Shown piece by piece: positions 6,935-16,016 of a DNA stretch of 64,000 nucleotides. Below the pieces are notes generated by a model, which worked only from the letters and a program-made list of their open reading frames with translations, did not search any database and was not told the DNA's origin. Each line of letters opens with the position of its first letter. The stretch's first letter is position 1. The position numbers and the translations under genes are program-made. Source of the DNA: Streptomyces sp. RKAG290 (GTDB taxonomy: Bacteria; Actinomycetota; Actinomycetes; Streptomycetales; Streptomycetaceae); contig NZ_JAJOZC010000001.1 of NCBI RefSeq assembly GCF_023701695.1, positions 5,579,894 through 5,643,893 of the forward strand, in the 5' to 3' direction.

Positions 6935-9721
6935 TCAGATCAGCGAGTTGTAGATCTGCCAGCCGGTGCCGACCTGCGCCTTGGCGGCGAAGGGCTTCGC
7001 CGCGTCGCCGGTGCCCCGGTAGAACCAGAGGACGCCGGAGCCGTCCCTGGCCACCAGGTCCCCGATGCCGTCGCGGTTCAGGTCGCTCGGGCCGAGCAGG
7101 TCCTTGTAGGCCCCCCAGCCGGAACCGATCTGGGTCCGCTTGGCGTACGGCGCCGTCGCGCTTCCGGTGCCGGTGTAGAGCCACAGCACACCGGACTTGT
7201 CCCGGGCCACGAAGTCCGCCTTGCCGTCACCGTTCAGGTCGCCCGTCGCAGCGATGACGTCGTAGATCTGCCAGCCGGTGCCTATCTGGGCCTTGGCCGC
7301 GAAGGGCTTCGCCGGGTCGCCCGTCCCCTTGTAGAAATAGATCACGCCGGAGCTGTTGCGGGCGAGCAGGTCCGCCTTGCCGTCCCCGTCGAGGTCGCGC
7401 ATGCCCCACAGACCGTTGTACTGGGTCCAGCCGCTGCCCACCTTGAGCCGGGCCAGGTAGGGCTTGTCCGGGTTGCCGCTCCCGCGGTAGTACCAGAGCA
7501 CGCCGTCCTTGTCCCGCGCCACGACATCGCCCGTACCGTCGGCCCGCATGGCGGTCATCGCGGTCAGGGAGTTGTAGATCTGCCAGCCGTAGCCCGCCTT
7601 GTAGCGCTTGTAGTACGGGGAGGTCGCGCTGCCGGTGCCCTGGTACTGCCAGACGTCGCCGGCGCTGTCCCGGGCGATGACGTTGTAGCGGTCGGTCCCG
7701 GCATCCGGAACCACGCTGCTCGCCTGCTGGACGTCGCTCGCCTTCACCCAGGCGATGCGGTGGTTGTAGCGGATCGGGGTGTAGACATCGTTGCCCACGA
7801 CCCGGATCTGCGACGAGCCGAAGTAGTCGTCACCCTGGACATCGTTGCCGGCCCTCACATACGCCTGTCCGGCGGGCAGCTTGTACTTCGACAGGTGGTC
7901 GGGGTTGTCCGTCGGCGCGGTGGCGCCGGTTCCGGTGTAGGCCGAGGCCTCGGGGAAGGAGCGACCGTAGATCCGGGCCGTGGCTCCGGCCTTGAGCTTC
8001 ACCACGGCCGGGGCGGGGCCGGCGACGGGCGCGGTGAACTGGCCGCCCGGGTTGGAGAACCACGCCTTCTGCCCGCCGTACCAGATGGCGGTCCAGTCAC
8101 CCTTGACCTCGGCGACGACGTACTTGCCGCCCGCGACGACCTTGTTGGCCCAGTTGGGGCCATCAGTGGACTTCACGCCCGGAAGGTAGGGGTCGGTGAT
8201 GGTCGCCGATGTCGTCGAGGGCGAGGTGTACAGGTAGCCGAAGTTCGCCGGCTGCTTGGCGACTGCCTTGCCGTCGTACGTCAGCGGCGGCTGGTTCGCC
8301 GTGGTGAACGGGGGTACGACCCGGACCACCTGGCCGGCCTTGACGGGGCCGCCGGCACCGCCGGCCCCGGTCGGGGCGCCCATCAGCGACATGTAGTGGT
8401 TCCAGTCCCAGAACGGGCCCGCGTCCCAGTGCATGCCGCCGACATTGCCGTCCAGCGGTCCGGGTACCTCGTCGTGGCCGATGATGTGCTCTCGGTCCAG
8501 CGGGATGCCGTACTTGCCCGCCAGGAACTTCACCAGAGCCGCGGAGGACTCGTACTGCGGCTCCGTGTACCACTTACCGGCCTGGATGGCGAAGCCCTCG
8601 TGCTCCACACCGATGGAGTGCATGTTCAGCGACCAGTTGCCCGCATGCCACGCCAGATTCTTGTTCTCGACCATCTGGGTGACCAGACCGTCCGAGGCGC
8701 GGATCAAGTAGTGCGTGCTCACGCCCTGCGCCGAGTCCTGGAAGGTCTCCAGCGCGCCCTGATAGTCGCCCTCGGTGTCGTGGATGACGATCTGGCGGAT
8801 GTCGAATCCGCCGGCGGGCCTGCTGGCCAGGCTGTAGTTGCGCGTGCCGTTCTTCGGATCCTCGGCCGGGACGAAGTTGCACTTCAGGCCGGACGGGCAC
8901 TCCGGTGTGGGGGCCGCCGTCGTGCTCGCGAACGATGCGGCGAGCGGCAGCTTCGACGGCTTGACCGGCTCGACCGAGGGGGCGGCGGGAAGCGTGACCT
9001 GCTGACCGTCCGCGGTGAGCTGTCGCTCACCCGTCCTGATCGACTCGAAGACCCGCTCGGCGAAGAGATCGGCACCCTTCTTGTCCGGGGACTGGCTGTA
9101 CCGGGCCACTGCCGGGTACCACTCGCCCGGGCTGTCCGGCAGAGAGTCGGTCGCCTGCCGCTGGTACTCGGCAAGCAGCGCCGCACCCGCGCGGATGCTC
9201 TGCTCCGTGCTGTCCTGGACCGCGTCGGTGCCGGCGTCGATGAGCCCGGCGGCCTTGTCCAGGGTGTGGAGGCGCGGGTCGTCCGTGTCGACGGCCTCCT
9301 TCGGCAGGTTGCGCAGCGCCTTGGCGGCATCGAACTTACGCTCGACCTCGGGGCTGTCACTCGCGTTGGAGTGGGCGAGACGCTCCTTGTCGTCCTGCTG
9401 GACGACGTCCTGCGGTGTCACCCGGGTCAGCCCCATGACGTTGTACGCGCCGCTGGTGCTCGGCTCGCCGTCGTGGCTCTCCCACAGCGTCTGGCGGTAC
9501 GAGACCGCCATCAGCACGCTCTGCGGCACGTCGAACTCGCGCGCCGCGTCCTTGAACTGCGCCTGCAGCACGGTGGCCGCGGACGCCGGCTTGCTGTCGG
9601 TGGTCGTGGTGTCCTGCGAGGCCATGGCCACGGTGCCGATCGTCGCGGTCGCCACGACGGCCGCCCCCACTCCGTACAGGACGCGTTTCTTCCTGACGTC
9701 CCTGCGATGGTTCCGCTTCAA
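6935..9721 (-). CDS. Secreted N-acetylmuramoyl-L-alanine amidase with C-terminal VCBS/FG-GAP repeats
   Basis: About 928 residues. A basic N-terminus (KRNHRRDVRKKR) followed by a hydrophobic Ala/Val stretch is a signal peptide. A helical region follows (FDVPQSVLMAVSYRQTLWESH, possibly lysozyme-like). An Amidase_2/PGRP domain covers about residues 300-450, with zinc ligands in VIHDTEG (near 313) and HWDAGPFWDW. An SH3-like stretch comes next, then five repeats of about 46 residues with DLDGDGKADLLAR-type calcium loops that should form a beta-propeller. It cleaves the MurNAc-L-Ala bond outside the cell. TTG 9721 is chosen because AGGGG lies 7 nt upstream and the signal peptide follows directly; GTG 9742 is the alternative. 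Confidence 0.85.
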   Translation of the reverse strand: MKRNHRRDVRKKRVLYGVGAAVVATATIGTVAMASQDTTTTDSKPASAATVLQAQFKDAAREFDVPQSVLMAVSYRQTLWESHDGEPSTSGAYNVMGLTRVTPQDVVQQDDKERLAHSNASDSPEVERKFDAAKALRNLPKEAVDTDDPRLHTLDKAAGLIDAGTDAVQDSTEQSIRAGAALLAEYQRQATDSLPDSPGEWYPAVARYSQSPDKKGADLFAERVFESIRTGERQLTADGQQVTLPAAPSVEPVKPSKLPLAASFASTTAAPTPECPSGLKCNFVPAEDPKNGTRNYSLASRPAGGFDIRQIVIHDTEGDYQGALETFQDSAQGVSTHYLIRASDGLVTQMVENKNLAWHAGNWSLNMHSIGVEHEGFAIQAGKWYTEPQYESSAALVKFLAGKYGIPLDREHIIGHDEVPGPLDGNVGGMHWDAGPFWDWNHYMSLMGAPTGAGGAGGPVKAGQVVRVVPPFTTANQPPLTYDGKAVAKQPANFGYLYTSPSTTSATITDPYLPGVKSTDGPNWANKVVAGGKYVVAEVKGDWTAIWYGGQKAWFSNPGGQFTAPVAGPAPAVVKLKAGATARIYGRSFPEASAYTGTGATAPTDNPDHLSKYKLPAGQAYVRAGNDVQGDDYFGSSQIRVVGNDVYTPIRYNHRIAWVKASDVQQASSVVPDAGTDRYNVIARDSAGDVWQYQGTGSATSPYYKRYKAGYGWQIYNSLTAMTAMRADGTGDVVARDKDGVLWYYRGSGNPDKPYLARLKVGSGWTQYNGLWGMRDLDGDGKADLLARNSSGVIYFYKGTGDPAKPFAAKAQIGTGWQIYDVIAATGDLNGDGKADFVARDKSGVLWLYTGTGSATAPYAKRTQIGSGWGAYKDLLGPSDLNRDGIGDLVARDGSGVLWFYRGTGDAAKPFAAKAQVGTGWQIYNSLI

Positions 9722-9858
9722 ATCCCCACCCCTGTGGTCCACTTGTTCAATTCTGAAAGTCGTGAGGCTAGCAGGCCGCACTGTGTTCCCCGTCACTGGC
9801 CACGCCGCGTCGCCGTCTCAGTCACTGAGCAGCAGGTAAAGCAGTCGACACGACCCCG

Positions 9859-9864
9859 TAATGT
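9859..9864 (+). promoter_or_regulatory. -10 box of leaderless DAHP synthase promoter
   Basis: TAATGT, 7 nt before GTG 9872, the same spacing as at trpL. GGGAG follows directly but is only 2 nt from this GTG (8 nt from the next GTG at 9878), so start choice and leaderless status are linked. Confidence 0.45.
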
Positions 9865-9871
9865 GGGAGCC

Positions 9872-11224
9872 GTGACCGTGAACGCCAATACCTCCGTCGC
9901 CGGTGGCAACACCTGGCGAGACCTTCCCGCGGCGCAGCAGCCCGAGTACCCCGACTCCGAGGCGCTGCGCGATGTACTCGCGGACCTCGCGTCGTATCCG
10001 CCGCTCGTCTTCGCCGGCGAGTGCGACCAGCTGCGCGCCCGCATGGGAGCCGTCGCCAAGGGCGAGGCGTTCCTGCTTCAGGGCGGCGACTGCGCCGAGG
10101 CCTTCGACGCCGTGTCCGCCGAGCACATCCGCGCCAAGCTGAAGACGCTGCTCCAGATGAGCGCTGTCCTCACCTACGCGGCCTCCGTGCCCGTCGTCAA
10201 GGTGGGCCGGATCGCCGGCCAGTACTCCAAGCCCCGCTCCAAGTCGACCGAGACCCGCGACGGCGTGACTCTGCCGACCTACCGCGGGGACTCCGTCAAC
10301 GGCTTCGCCTTCACCGAGGCCGAGCGCGTCCCGGACCCGGACCGGCTGAAGCAGATGTACCACGCATCCGCTTCCACGCTGAACCTGGTCCGCGCCTTCA
10401 CCACCGGCGGTTACGCCGACCTGCGCCAGGTGCACGCCTGGAACCAGGACTTCGTGAAGTCGTCCCCGTCCGGCCAGCGCTACGAGGCCCTGGCCCGCGA
10501 GATCGACAACGCGCTGAACTTCATGAAGGCGTGCGGCACGGACCCGGCCGAGTTCAAGGCCGTCGAGTTCTACGCCTCGCACGAGGGCCTGCTGCTGGAC
10601 TACGAGTCGGCGCTGACCCGCACCGACTCGCGCACCGGCGAGCTGTACGACACCTCGGGCCACATGGTCTGGATCGGTGAGCGCACCCGCCAGATGGACG
10701 GCGCGCACATCGAGTTCGCGTCCAGGATCCGCAACCCCATCGGCATCAAGCTCGGACCGACGACCACCGTCGACGAGGCGCTCGGCTACATCGACCGTCT
10801 CGACCCCGAGCGCGAGCCCGGCCGGCTGACCTTCATCGTCCGGATGGGCGCCGACAAGGTCCGCGACCGGCTCCCGGCCCTGGTCGAGAAGGTCACCGCC
10901 TCCGGCGCCACCGTCGCCTGGGTGACCGACCCGATGCACGGCAACACCTTCGAGGCCGCGTCCGGCCACAAGACCCGTCGCTTCGACGACGTGCTGGACG
11001 AGGTCAAGGGCTTCTTCGAGGTGCACAAGGGCCTCGGCACCCACCCGGGCGGCATCCACGTCGAGCTCACCGGTGACGACGTCACCGAGTGCGTCGGCGG
11101 CGGCCACGAGATCTTCGTGGACGATCTGCACCAGCGTTACGAGACGGCCTGCGACCCGCGGCTCAACCGCAGCCAGTCGCTGGACCTCGCGTTCCTGGTC
11201 GCCGAGATGTACCGGGATCAGTAG
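9872..11224 (+). CDS. aroH: 3-deoxy-7-phosphoheptulonate (DAHP) synthase, class II
   Basis: About 450 residues. The enzyme condenses phosphoenolpyruvate and erythrose 4-phosphate, the entry step of the shikimate pathway. Class II (plant-like) hallmarks are FAGECDQLR, LQGGDCAEAF with the metal-binding Cys, KVGRIAGQYSKPRS, IGERTRQMDGAH, WVTDPMHGNT and GGIHVELTGDDVTECVGG. GTG 9872 (VTVNAN) is chosen for the -10 box 7 nt upstream; GTG 9878 has the better Shine-Dalgarno spacing. The much longer open frame upstream is antisense to the amidase gene. With the anthranilate synthase 3 kb away it forms an aromatic-biosynthesis neighbourhood. The symbol follows common Streptomyces usage; aroF or aroG are also used. 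Confidence 0.93.
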   Translation: MTVNANTSVAGGNTWRDLPAAQQPEYPDSEALRDVLADLASYPPLVFAGECDQLRARMGAVAKGEAFLLQGGDCAEAFDAVSAEHIRAKLKTLLQMSAVLTYAASVPVVKVGRIAGQYSKPRSKSTETRDGVTLPTYRGDSVNGFAFTEAERVPDPDRLKQMYHASASTLNLVRAFTTGGYADLRQVHAWNQDFVKSSPSGQRYEALAREIDNALNFMKACGTDPAEFKAVEFYASHEGLLLDYESALTRTDSRTGELYDTSGHMVWIGERTRQMDGAHIEFASRIRNPIGIKLGPTTTVDEALGYIDRLDPEREPGRLTFIVRMGADKVRDRLPALVEKVTASGATVAWVTDPMHGNTFEAASGHKTRRFDDVLDEVKGFFEVHKGLGTHPGGIHVELTGDDVTECVGGGHEIFVDDLHQRYETACDPRLNRSQSLDLAFLVAEMYRDQ

Positions 11225-11251
11225 GCATCACCGCTGGTAGCACACGTACGA

Positions 11252-11288
11252 CTGTGGGGCACGGATCGATGTGATCCGTGCCCCACAG
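11252..11288 (+). terminator. Terminator hairpin after DAHP synthase gene
   Basis: Perfect 16-bp stem (11252-11267 with 11273-11288) and 5-nt loop, 27 nt after the stop codon. Confidence 0.8.
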
Positions 11289-11312
11289 GGCGTTCGGGGG
11301 CTTTTGGCCGCC

Positions 11313-11348
11313 TTGAGAGATGGGTAAGGTTAGGTTAGCCTCACCGAT
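11313..11348 (+). promoter_or_regulatory. bfd promoter overlapped by a DmdR/IdeR iron box
   Basis: A -35 TTGAGA (11313-11318) and a -10 TAGCCT (11336-11341) are separated by 17 nt. A 19-bp sequence at 11330-11348, TTAGGTTAGCCTCACCGAT, matches the DmdR1/IdeR iron box TTAGGTTAGGCTCACCTAA at 16 of 19 positions and covers the -10 box. That is the arrangement for repression by iron-loaded regulator. Binding itself is inferred. Confidence 0.8.
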
Positions 11349-11394
11349 TGTCGGGACGGCGCCACGATCTTCATCCTGCCGGGAGGTGAACCGC

Positions 11395-11703
11395 ATGTAC
11401 GTCTGCTCGTGCTTCGGAATTACGGAGCAGCAGGTCAAGATGCATGCGGAAGCCGGCGCCTGCACACCGCGCCAGATAGCCTCCGCCTCCAAGGCGGGGA
11501 CCGACTGCGGCGGCTGTGTCCGCACCATCCAGGCGATGCTCGGCCGCGGCGCCTGCCCGCGTCGTGAACTGCTGGAGCAGAAGCAGGTGCCGGGCACCGT
11601 GGACGGCCTCATGCCGGCCGGCGCTCCTGCGGGGGAACCGCACCTCGCGCCCGGCGCCGACCCCGCTCTCGCGCGGCCGATCGCCCTCCCCGACGCCGCC
11701 TGA
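11395..11703 (+). CDS. bfd: Bacterioferritin-associated ferredoxin, BFD-like [2Fe-2S] protein
   Basis: A 102-residue protein with an N-terminal BFD domain: CSCFG near residue 4 and TDCGGCV near residue 37 give the C-x-C plus C-x2-C cluster ligands. Such proteins deliver electrons to bacterioferritin to release stored iron under starvation, which fits the iron box over the promoter and the bacterioferritin gene facing it. The last 50 residues are Pro/Ala-rich and probably disordered. ATG 11395 follows a GGGAGGTG ribosome site. Confidence 0.88.
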   Translation: MYVCSCFGITEQQVKMHAEAGACTPRQIASASKAGTDCGGCVRTIQAMLGRGACPRRELLEQKQVPGTVDGLMPAGAPAGEPHLAPGADPALARPIALPDAA

Positions 11704-11755
11704 GCGAGCCGTCGTCGCCTGAGCGAGCCCGGCCACCGGCACGGGTCCGCGCCGG

Positions 11756-12235
11756 TCAGCTCTCGGGCTGCTCGATCAGCTGCGCGATGTAGAGCGGCTC
11801 GCCGAGCTTCTCGACCAGTTCCAGCTGGGTGTCGAGATAGTCGATGTGGTGTTCCTCGTCGGCCAGGATCGACTCGAAGATGTTCGCGGACGTGATGTCA
11901 CCCTTGGCGCGCATCAGCTCGATGCCGCGCTTGAGGCGGTCGATCGCCTCCACCTCGACCTGGCGGTCCGCCTGGAACATCTCGGTGACCGTCTGGCCCA
12001 CGCGTACATGGAAAAGCCGCTGGTAGTTCGGCAGACCATCGAGGAAGAGAATCCGGTCGGTGAGGATCTCGGCGTGCTTCATCTCGTCGAACGACTCGGC
12101 GCGCGTGTACTTCGCGAGCTTTGTCCAGCCGAAGTTGTCCTGCATTTTCGCGTGCAGGAAATACTGATTGATGGCAGTCAATTCGGCGGTCAGCTGTTCG
12201 TTCAGAAACTCGAGGACCTCGGGGTCGCCCTGCAT
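11756..12235 (-). CDS. bfr: Bacterioferritin
   Basis: A 159-residue haem-binding ferritin subunit that should assemble into a 24-mer iron store. Ferroxidase ligands are visible in LTAELTAINQYF, SFDEMKHAE (Glu and His, with the Met that binds haem between subunits), VEAIDRLK and DEEHHIDY. ATG 12235 is chosen because GGAAGGAG precedes it; the longer frame upstream lacks support. Convergent with bfd across 52 bp, forming an iron storage and release pair. Confidence 0.95.
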   Translation of the reverse strand: MQGDPEVLEFLNEQLTAELTAINQYFLHAKMQDNFGWTKLAKYTRAESFDEMKHAEILTDRILFLDGLPNYQRLFHVRVGQTVTEMFQADRQVEVEAIDRLKRGIELMRAKGDITSANIFESILADEEHHIDYLDTQLELVEKLGEPLYIAQLIEQPES

Positions 12236-12389
12236 TGCAGAGGCTCCTTCCAACCGGTGAACTGGGCAAGATGGCCGCATCCTCGCATCGCACCAGGTGG
12301 CCGTCCAGTAAGTACATGCTTAGTGGCGGTTGCCCGAAAGGTCTCTGCGCTGGTCATGACCACCCCTGCCTGTCTGTCACCATGGAGTC

Positions 12390-13022
12390 ATGGGTCAGCC
12401 GGAAAGCCGGGAACACAGCGCACCAGAGCCGTCCGAGCTTCCGCCGGGACAGCGACTGCAGCGTGGCTGGCCGGTCACCCACTACGGTCCGGTGCCCAAG
12501 TTCAAGCCCGACCGCTGGGAGTTCCGCGTCTTCGGGGCCACGGCCGACGGCGAGAAGCACTGCTGGAACCACCAGGACTTCTCGGCGCTGCCGTTCTCCT
12601 CGGTCGTCGCCGATCTGCACTGCGTGACCAAATTCAGCATGCTCGGCGCCGAGTGGGGCGGGGTCCTCGTCCGGGACGTCATGGCACTCGCGCCACCCTC
12701 ACCCCAGGTCACCCATGTGATGGTCTGGGCCGAGTACGGATTCAGCTCGAACCTCAGGCTGGACGACTTCGCCTCGGAGCGGGCGGTTTTCGCCACCCAC
12801 AAGGGCGGCGAGCTGCTCACCGCCGAGCACGGCTTCCCGCTCCGGCTCGTGGTGCCGCATCTGTACGCCTGGAAGGGCCCCAAGTGGGTCCGGGGCATCG
12901 AGTACATGACGGCGGATCGCCGCGGCTTCTGGGAGGAGCGCGGGTACCACAACATCGGCGATCCCTGGAAGGAACAGCGCTACTCCTACCAGGAGGAGCC
13001 CGGGGACGGCCCCGAACTCTGA
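12390..13022 (+). CDS. Sulfite-oxidase-like molybdopterin-dependent oxidoreductase
   Basis: A 210-residue protein of the oxidoreductase molybdopterin-binding domain family. The Mo-ligating Cys is probably Cys78 in VADLHCVTKFS; other family blocks are SSVVADLHC, FPLRLVVPHLYAWKGPKWV and WEERGYHNIGDPW. No signal peptide or Tat motif is seen, so it is likely cytoplasmic, unlike YedY/MsrP. Divergent from bfr. The substrate is unknown; these short actinobacterial members are uncharacterised. Confidence 0.8.
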   Translation: MGQPESREHSAPEPSELPPGQRLQRGWPVTHYGPVPKFKPDRWEFRVFGATADGEKHCWNHQDFSALPFSSVVADLHCVTKFSMLGAEWGGVLVRDVMALAPPSPQVTHVMVWAEYGFSSNLRLDDFASERAVFATHKGGELLTAEHGFPLRLVVPHLYAWKGPKWVRGIEYMTADRRGFWEERGYHNIGDPWKEQRYSYQEEPGDGPEL

Positions 13023-13053
13023 CCCGGCCGGCTCCGCGCCGCCGCCGTGCCGG

Positions 13054-13911
13054 TCAGCTCAGGCCGCGCAGTTCCTTCAGCCGGGCCACGTCCGCCGCGT
13101 GGCCCTCCTTGCCGCCCGGTGTCTCGATGACCAGCGGTACGCTCTCGGTGGCCGGGTGGGAGAACAGCTCCCGGAACGGCTCCTCGCCGATGTGGCCCGC
13201 GCCGATGTTCTCGTGCCGGTCCTTGTGGGCGCCGGCCACGTCCTTGGAGTCGTTGGCGTGGATCAGTTTCAGCCGGTCCTCACCGACCGTCTCCACCAGC
13301 AGGTCGAGCGTCTCCTTCATGCCGCCGGGACCGGCCAGGTCGTGTCCCGCCGCGAATATGTGGCAGGTGTCGAGACAGATGCCGAGCTTCGGGTGGGCGT
13401 CCAGCGCCTCGAAGTACGGACCGAAGTCCCAGGTCCGTGAACAGAGCGAGAACCCCTGACCGGCGGTCGACTCCAGCAGCAGGAACGGGTCGTCGTCATG
13501 CGTCAGCTCGTCCAGCAGCGGCCGCATATGGGCGCGCACCTGCGCCAGCGCCTCCTCGCGGGGGCGGCCGTTGGTGGCCGAACCGGTGTGCACCACGACC
13601 CCCAGGGCACCGATCTCCCGGGCCCGGCGCAGGGAGTGGCGCAGCGATTGCACCGACTTCTCCACGGTCGCCGCGGTGTGCGAGCCGAAGTTGATCAGAT
13701 ACGGGGCGTGTACGTACGCCGGAATGGAGTCGGCGGCGCACTCGGCGCGGAACTGCTCGTCCTGCGCCGGATTCCCGGCCGGGGTCGCCCAGCCGCGCGG
13801 ATTGGCGACGAAGACCTGCACGGCCTCCGCGCCCATCTCGCGGGCGTAGGGCAGGCCGACCTTGGCGAGGCCGCCCGCCACCGGGATGTGGCCGCCGACA
13901 GGGTTGCGCAT
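13054..13911 (-). CDS. nfo: Endonuclease IV (deoxyribonuclease IV)
   Basis: About 285 residues. An AP endonuclease of base-excision repair with a TIM-barrel fold and a three-metal site. Zinc ligand motifs include VHAPYLINFGS, GVVVHTGSA, LLLESTAGQG, CLDTCHIFAAGHD, LIHANDSKD and HENIGAGHIG. The start may be ATG 13911 (MRNPVGGHIP, where family similarity begins) or ATG 13944, which adds 11 residues; neither has a strong ribosome site. It lies just downstream of the PASTA kinase on the same strand. Confidence 0.92.
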   Translation of the reverse strand: MRNPVGGHIPVAGGLAKVGLPYAREMGAEAVQVFVANPRGWATPAGNPAQDEQFRAECAADSIPAYVHAPYLINFGSHTAATVEKSVQSLRHSLRRAREIGALGVVVHTGSATNGRPREEALAQVRAHMRPLLDELTHDDDPFLLLESTAGQGFSLCSRTWDFGPYFEALDAHPKLGICLDTCHIFAAGHDLAGPGGMKETLDLLVETVGEDRLKLIHANDSKDVAGAHKDRHENIGAGHIGEEPFRELFSHPATESVPLVIETPGGKEGHAADVARLKELRGLS

Positions 13912-13974
13912 GGGGTCCAGGGCCTTTCGTTTCGTTCGGATCATGCCGGGCTCGCGTGGTCCGGACGGACGACC

Positions 13975-15894
13975 TCAGAGTCCCTTGGTCTTGATGGTGA
14001 TGGTGCTGCCCTCGGGGGCCTGGCCGCCGCCGTCGACGGACTGGCTCTCGATCGTGTCGCTGAACGAGAGGAACGGGCGGTCGACCTTGACCTCGAAGCC
14101 CGCCTCCTCCAGCTCGCTGCGGGCGTCGTCGACGTCCTTGCCGGTGACGTCGGGGACGTCGATCAGCTGCGGGCCCTTGGAGACCGTCAGCGTGATGGTG
14201 TCGCCCTCGGCGGCCTCGGCGCCCTCCTTCAGCGACTGGCGGGCGACGTTGCCCTCGTCCTCCGGGGAATTGACCCGGCCGGACGCGACGGTGACCTTGA
14301 GACCGGCGTCCTCCAGTTCCGAGGTGGCGTCGTCCACCGACTCCCCGGTGACGTCGGGGACATCGACCGGGCTGCCCTTGGACACCACGATCGCGACCGC
14401 GGTGTCCGGGTGGCGCTCGGCGCCCGCCTCGGGATCCGTACGCACCACCTCACCGGCGGCGTTGTCCTCGCTGAACTCCCTGGTGATCATGCCGGGCGCC
14501 AGGCCCGCCTTCGTCAGCTTCCGTCTGGCCTCCGGGAGCTTGATGCCCTGGACATCGGGCACCTTCACGATCTCGGGCCCGCGCGAGACGACGAGTCCCA
14601 CCGAGCCGTTGCCCCGGATCCGGGCACCCGACTTCGGGTCGCTGCTGACCACCCTGCCGCGGTCGACGGTGTCGCTGTAGGCCCGCTCGACGCCCTTCAG
14701 TTCGAGACCGGCGTCCGAGAGCCGCCCCTTGGCCGCCTTCTCGCTCTGGCCCAGCAGCGAGGGGACCCGGGTGAACTGTCCGGAGTTGATGTACCAGACC
14801 CCGCCGCCGACCCCCAGGATCAGCAGCACGGCGACGACGGCGGCGATGATGCCGCGCTGCGGACCGCCGCGGCGCCCTTCGCGCCGGCCCGGAGGCTGTG
14901 GCGGCAGCGGCGGGGGCATCTCCAGCCGGCTGGTGTGGTGGGCGGTGCCCTGACCGGGCGGCAGGACCCGCGGGATCACGCTCGTGCGGTCCTCGGCGTC
15001 GTCGCGCACCTCGGTGAGGGCCTGCGGCGGTACGGCGTCCAGCTGGGCGTCGGTGAGACCGGAGCGGGCCCGGCGCGACTCGGCCAGCAGCGCCACCGCG
15101 TCGAACGGCCGCACCTCGGGGTCACGGGCGGTGGCGCTCGCCACCAGGGCGTCCAGCTCGCCGGCGAGCCCCGGGACGGCGGCCGACGGGGCCGGGACGT
15201 CCTCGTTCAGATGCTGGTAGATGACCTGGGCGGCGGAGTCGCCGGTGTGCGGCTTGGTGCCGGTGAGCATCTCGTACAGCACGACACCGCACGCGTACAC
15301 GTCGGCGCGGGTGTCCGCCGTGCCGTGCTCGATCTGCTCGGGGGCGAGATACGAGACGGTGCCCAGGACGGACCCGGTGGTGTTGGTGACGGCGCCCACG
15401 GCCCGCACCAGGCCGAAGTCGGCGACCTTGACCCGCCCGTCGTCGCCTATCAGCACGTTCTCCGGCTTCATGTCCCGGTGCACGAAACCGGCCCGGTGCG
15501 CGGCACCGAGCGCGGCGAGCACCGGCTCCAGGATGTCCAGGGCGGCCCGCGGCTGCAGTGCGCCGCGCTCACGCAGCACATCCCGCAGCGTGCAGCCCGC
15601 GACGTACTCCATCGCCAGGTAGACGTACTGCGCCTGGGCGCCCTGGTCGAAGACCGCGACCACGTTGGGGTGCGCGAGCCCGGCCACCGACTTGGCCTCA
15701 CGGATGAAGCGCTCGACGAACGAGGCGTCGGTCGCGAGCGCCGGGTGCATCACCTTGAGGGCGAGCACCCGGTCGAGCCGGGTGTCCATGGCCCGGTAGA
15801 CCGTGGCCATGCCGCCCACGGCGATGCGGGCATCGACGCGGTAGCGGCCGTCGAGCAGCTGCCCGACGAGAGGGTCCTGGAGGGTCGTATCCAC
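13975..15894 (-). CDS. PknL-like Ser/Thr protein kinase with four PASTA domains
   Basis: A 639-residue membrane kinase. The kinase domain (about residues 17-280) has Gly-loop IAVGGMATVYR, Lys47, catalytic HRDMKPEN (His139 to Asp141), DFG at 159-161 and an activation loop NTTGSVLGTVSYLAPEQ. A Pro-rich linker, one TM helix (about 348-372) and four PASTA repeats outside the cell follow, starting RVPSLLGQS, KVPDVQGIK, DVPDVTGES and DVPDVTGKD. The catalytic domain resembles M. tuberculosis PknL more than PknB (ADFGLVRAV, GTADTRADVYACGV), yet PknL has no PASTA repeats. An Rv2175c-like protein, the PknL substrate in M. tuberculosis, is encoded at 19772. Likely a cell-wall-sensing kinase. Confidence 0.9.
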   Translation of the reverse strand: MDTTLQDPLVGQLLDGRYRVDARIAVGGMATVYRAMDTRLDRVLALKVMHPALATDASFVERFIREAKSVAGLAHPNVVAVFDQGAQAQYVYLAMEYVAGCTLRDVLRERGALQPRAALDILEPVLAALGAAHRAGFVHRDMKPENVLIGDDGRVKVADFGLVRAVGAVTNTTGSVLGTVSYLAPEQIEHGTADTRADVYACGVVLYEMLTGTKPHTGDSAAQVIYQHLNEDVPAPSAAVPGLAGELDALVASATARDPEVRPFDAVALLAESRRARSGLTDAQLDAVPPQALTEVRDDAEDRTSVIPRVLPPGQGTAHHTSRLEMPPPLPPQPPGRREGRRGGPQRGIIAAVVAVLLILGVGGGVWYINSGQFTRVPSLLGQSEKAAKGRLSDAGLELKGVERAYSDTVDRGRVVSSDPKSGARIRGNGSVGLVVSRGPEIVKVPDVQGIKLPEARRKLTKAGLAPGMITREFSEDNAAGEVVRTDPEAGAERHPDTAVAIVVSKGSPVDVPDVTGESVDDATSELEDAGLKVTVASGRVNSPEDEGNVARQSLKEGAEAAEGDTITLTVSKGPQLIDVPDVTGKDVDDARSELEEAGFEVKVDRPFLSFSDTIESQSVDGGGQAPEGSTITIKTKGL

Positions 15895-16016
15895 CCTGCG
15901 AGTCTACGAGCCGCCACGGACACGACCGACGGGCCGGGGCGATCCCGGAGCCGTACTGCAGCCGAGCCGTGACAGGGACACGCGATCCGGGCCGTCCGGA
16001 ACTCCGGGGTCCGGAC

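Noticed and set aside
6893..9871. Very long open plus-strand frame running into the DAHP synthase
   Set aside because: It is antisense to the amidase gene and results from GC bias; class II DAHP synthase similarity begins only after GTG 9872.
13498..15972. 824-codon plus-strand frame
   Set aside because: Antisense to the PASTA kinase gene; composition is that of a GC-bias shadow.
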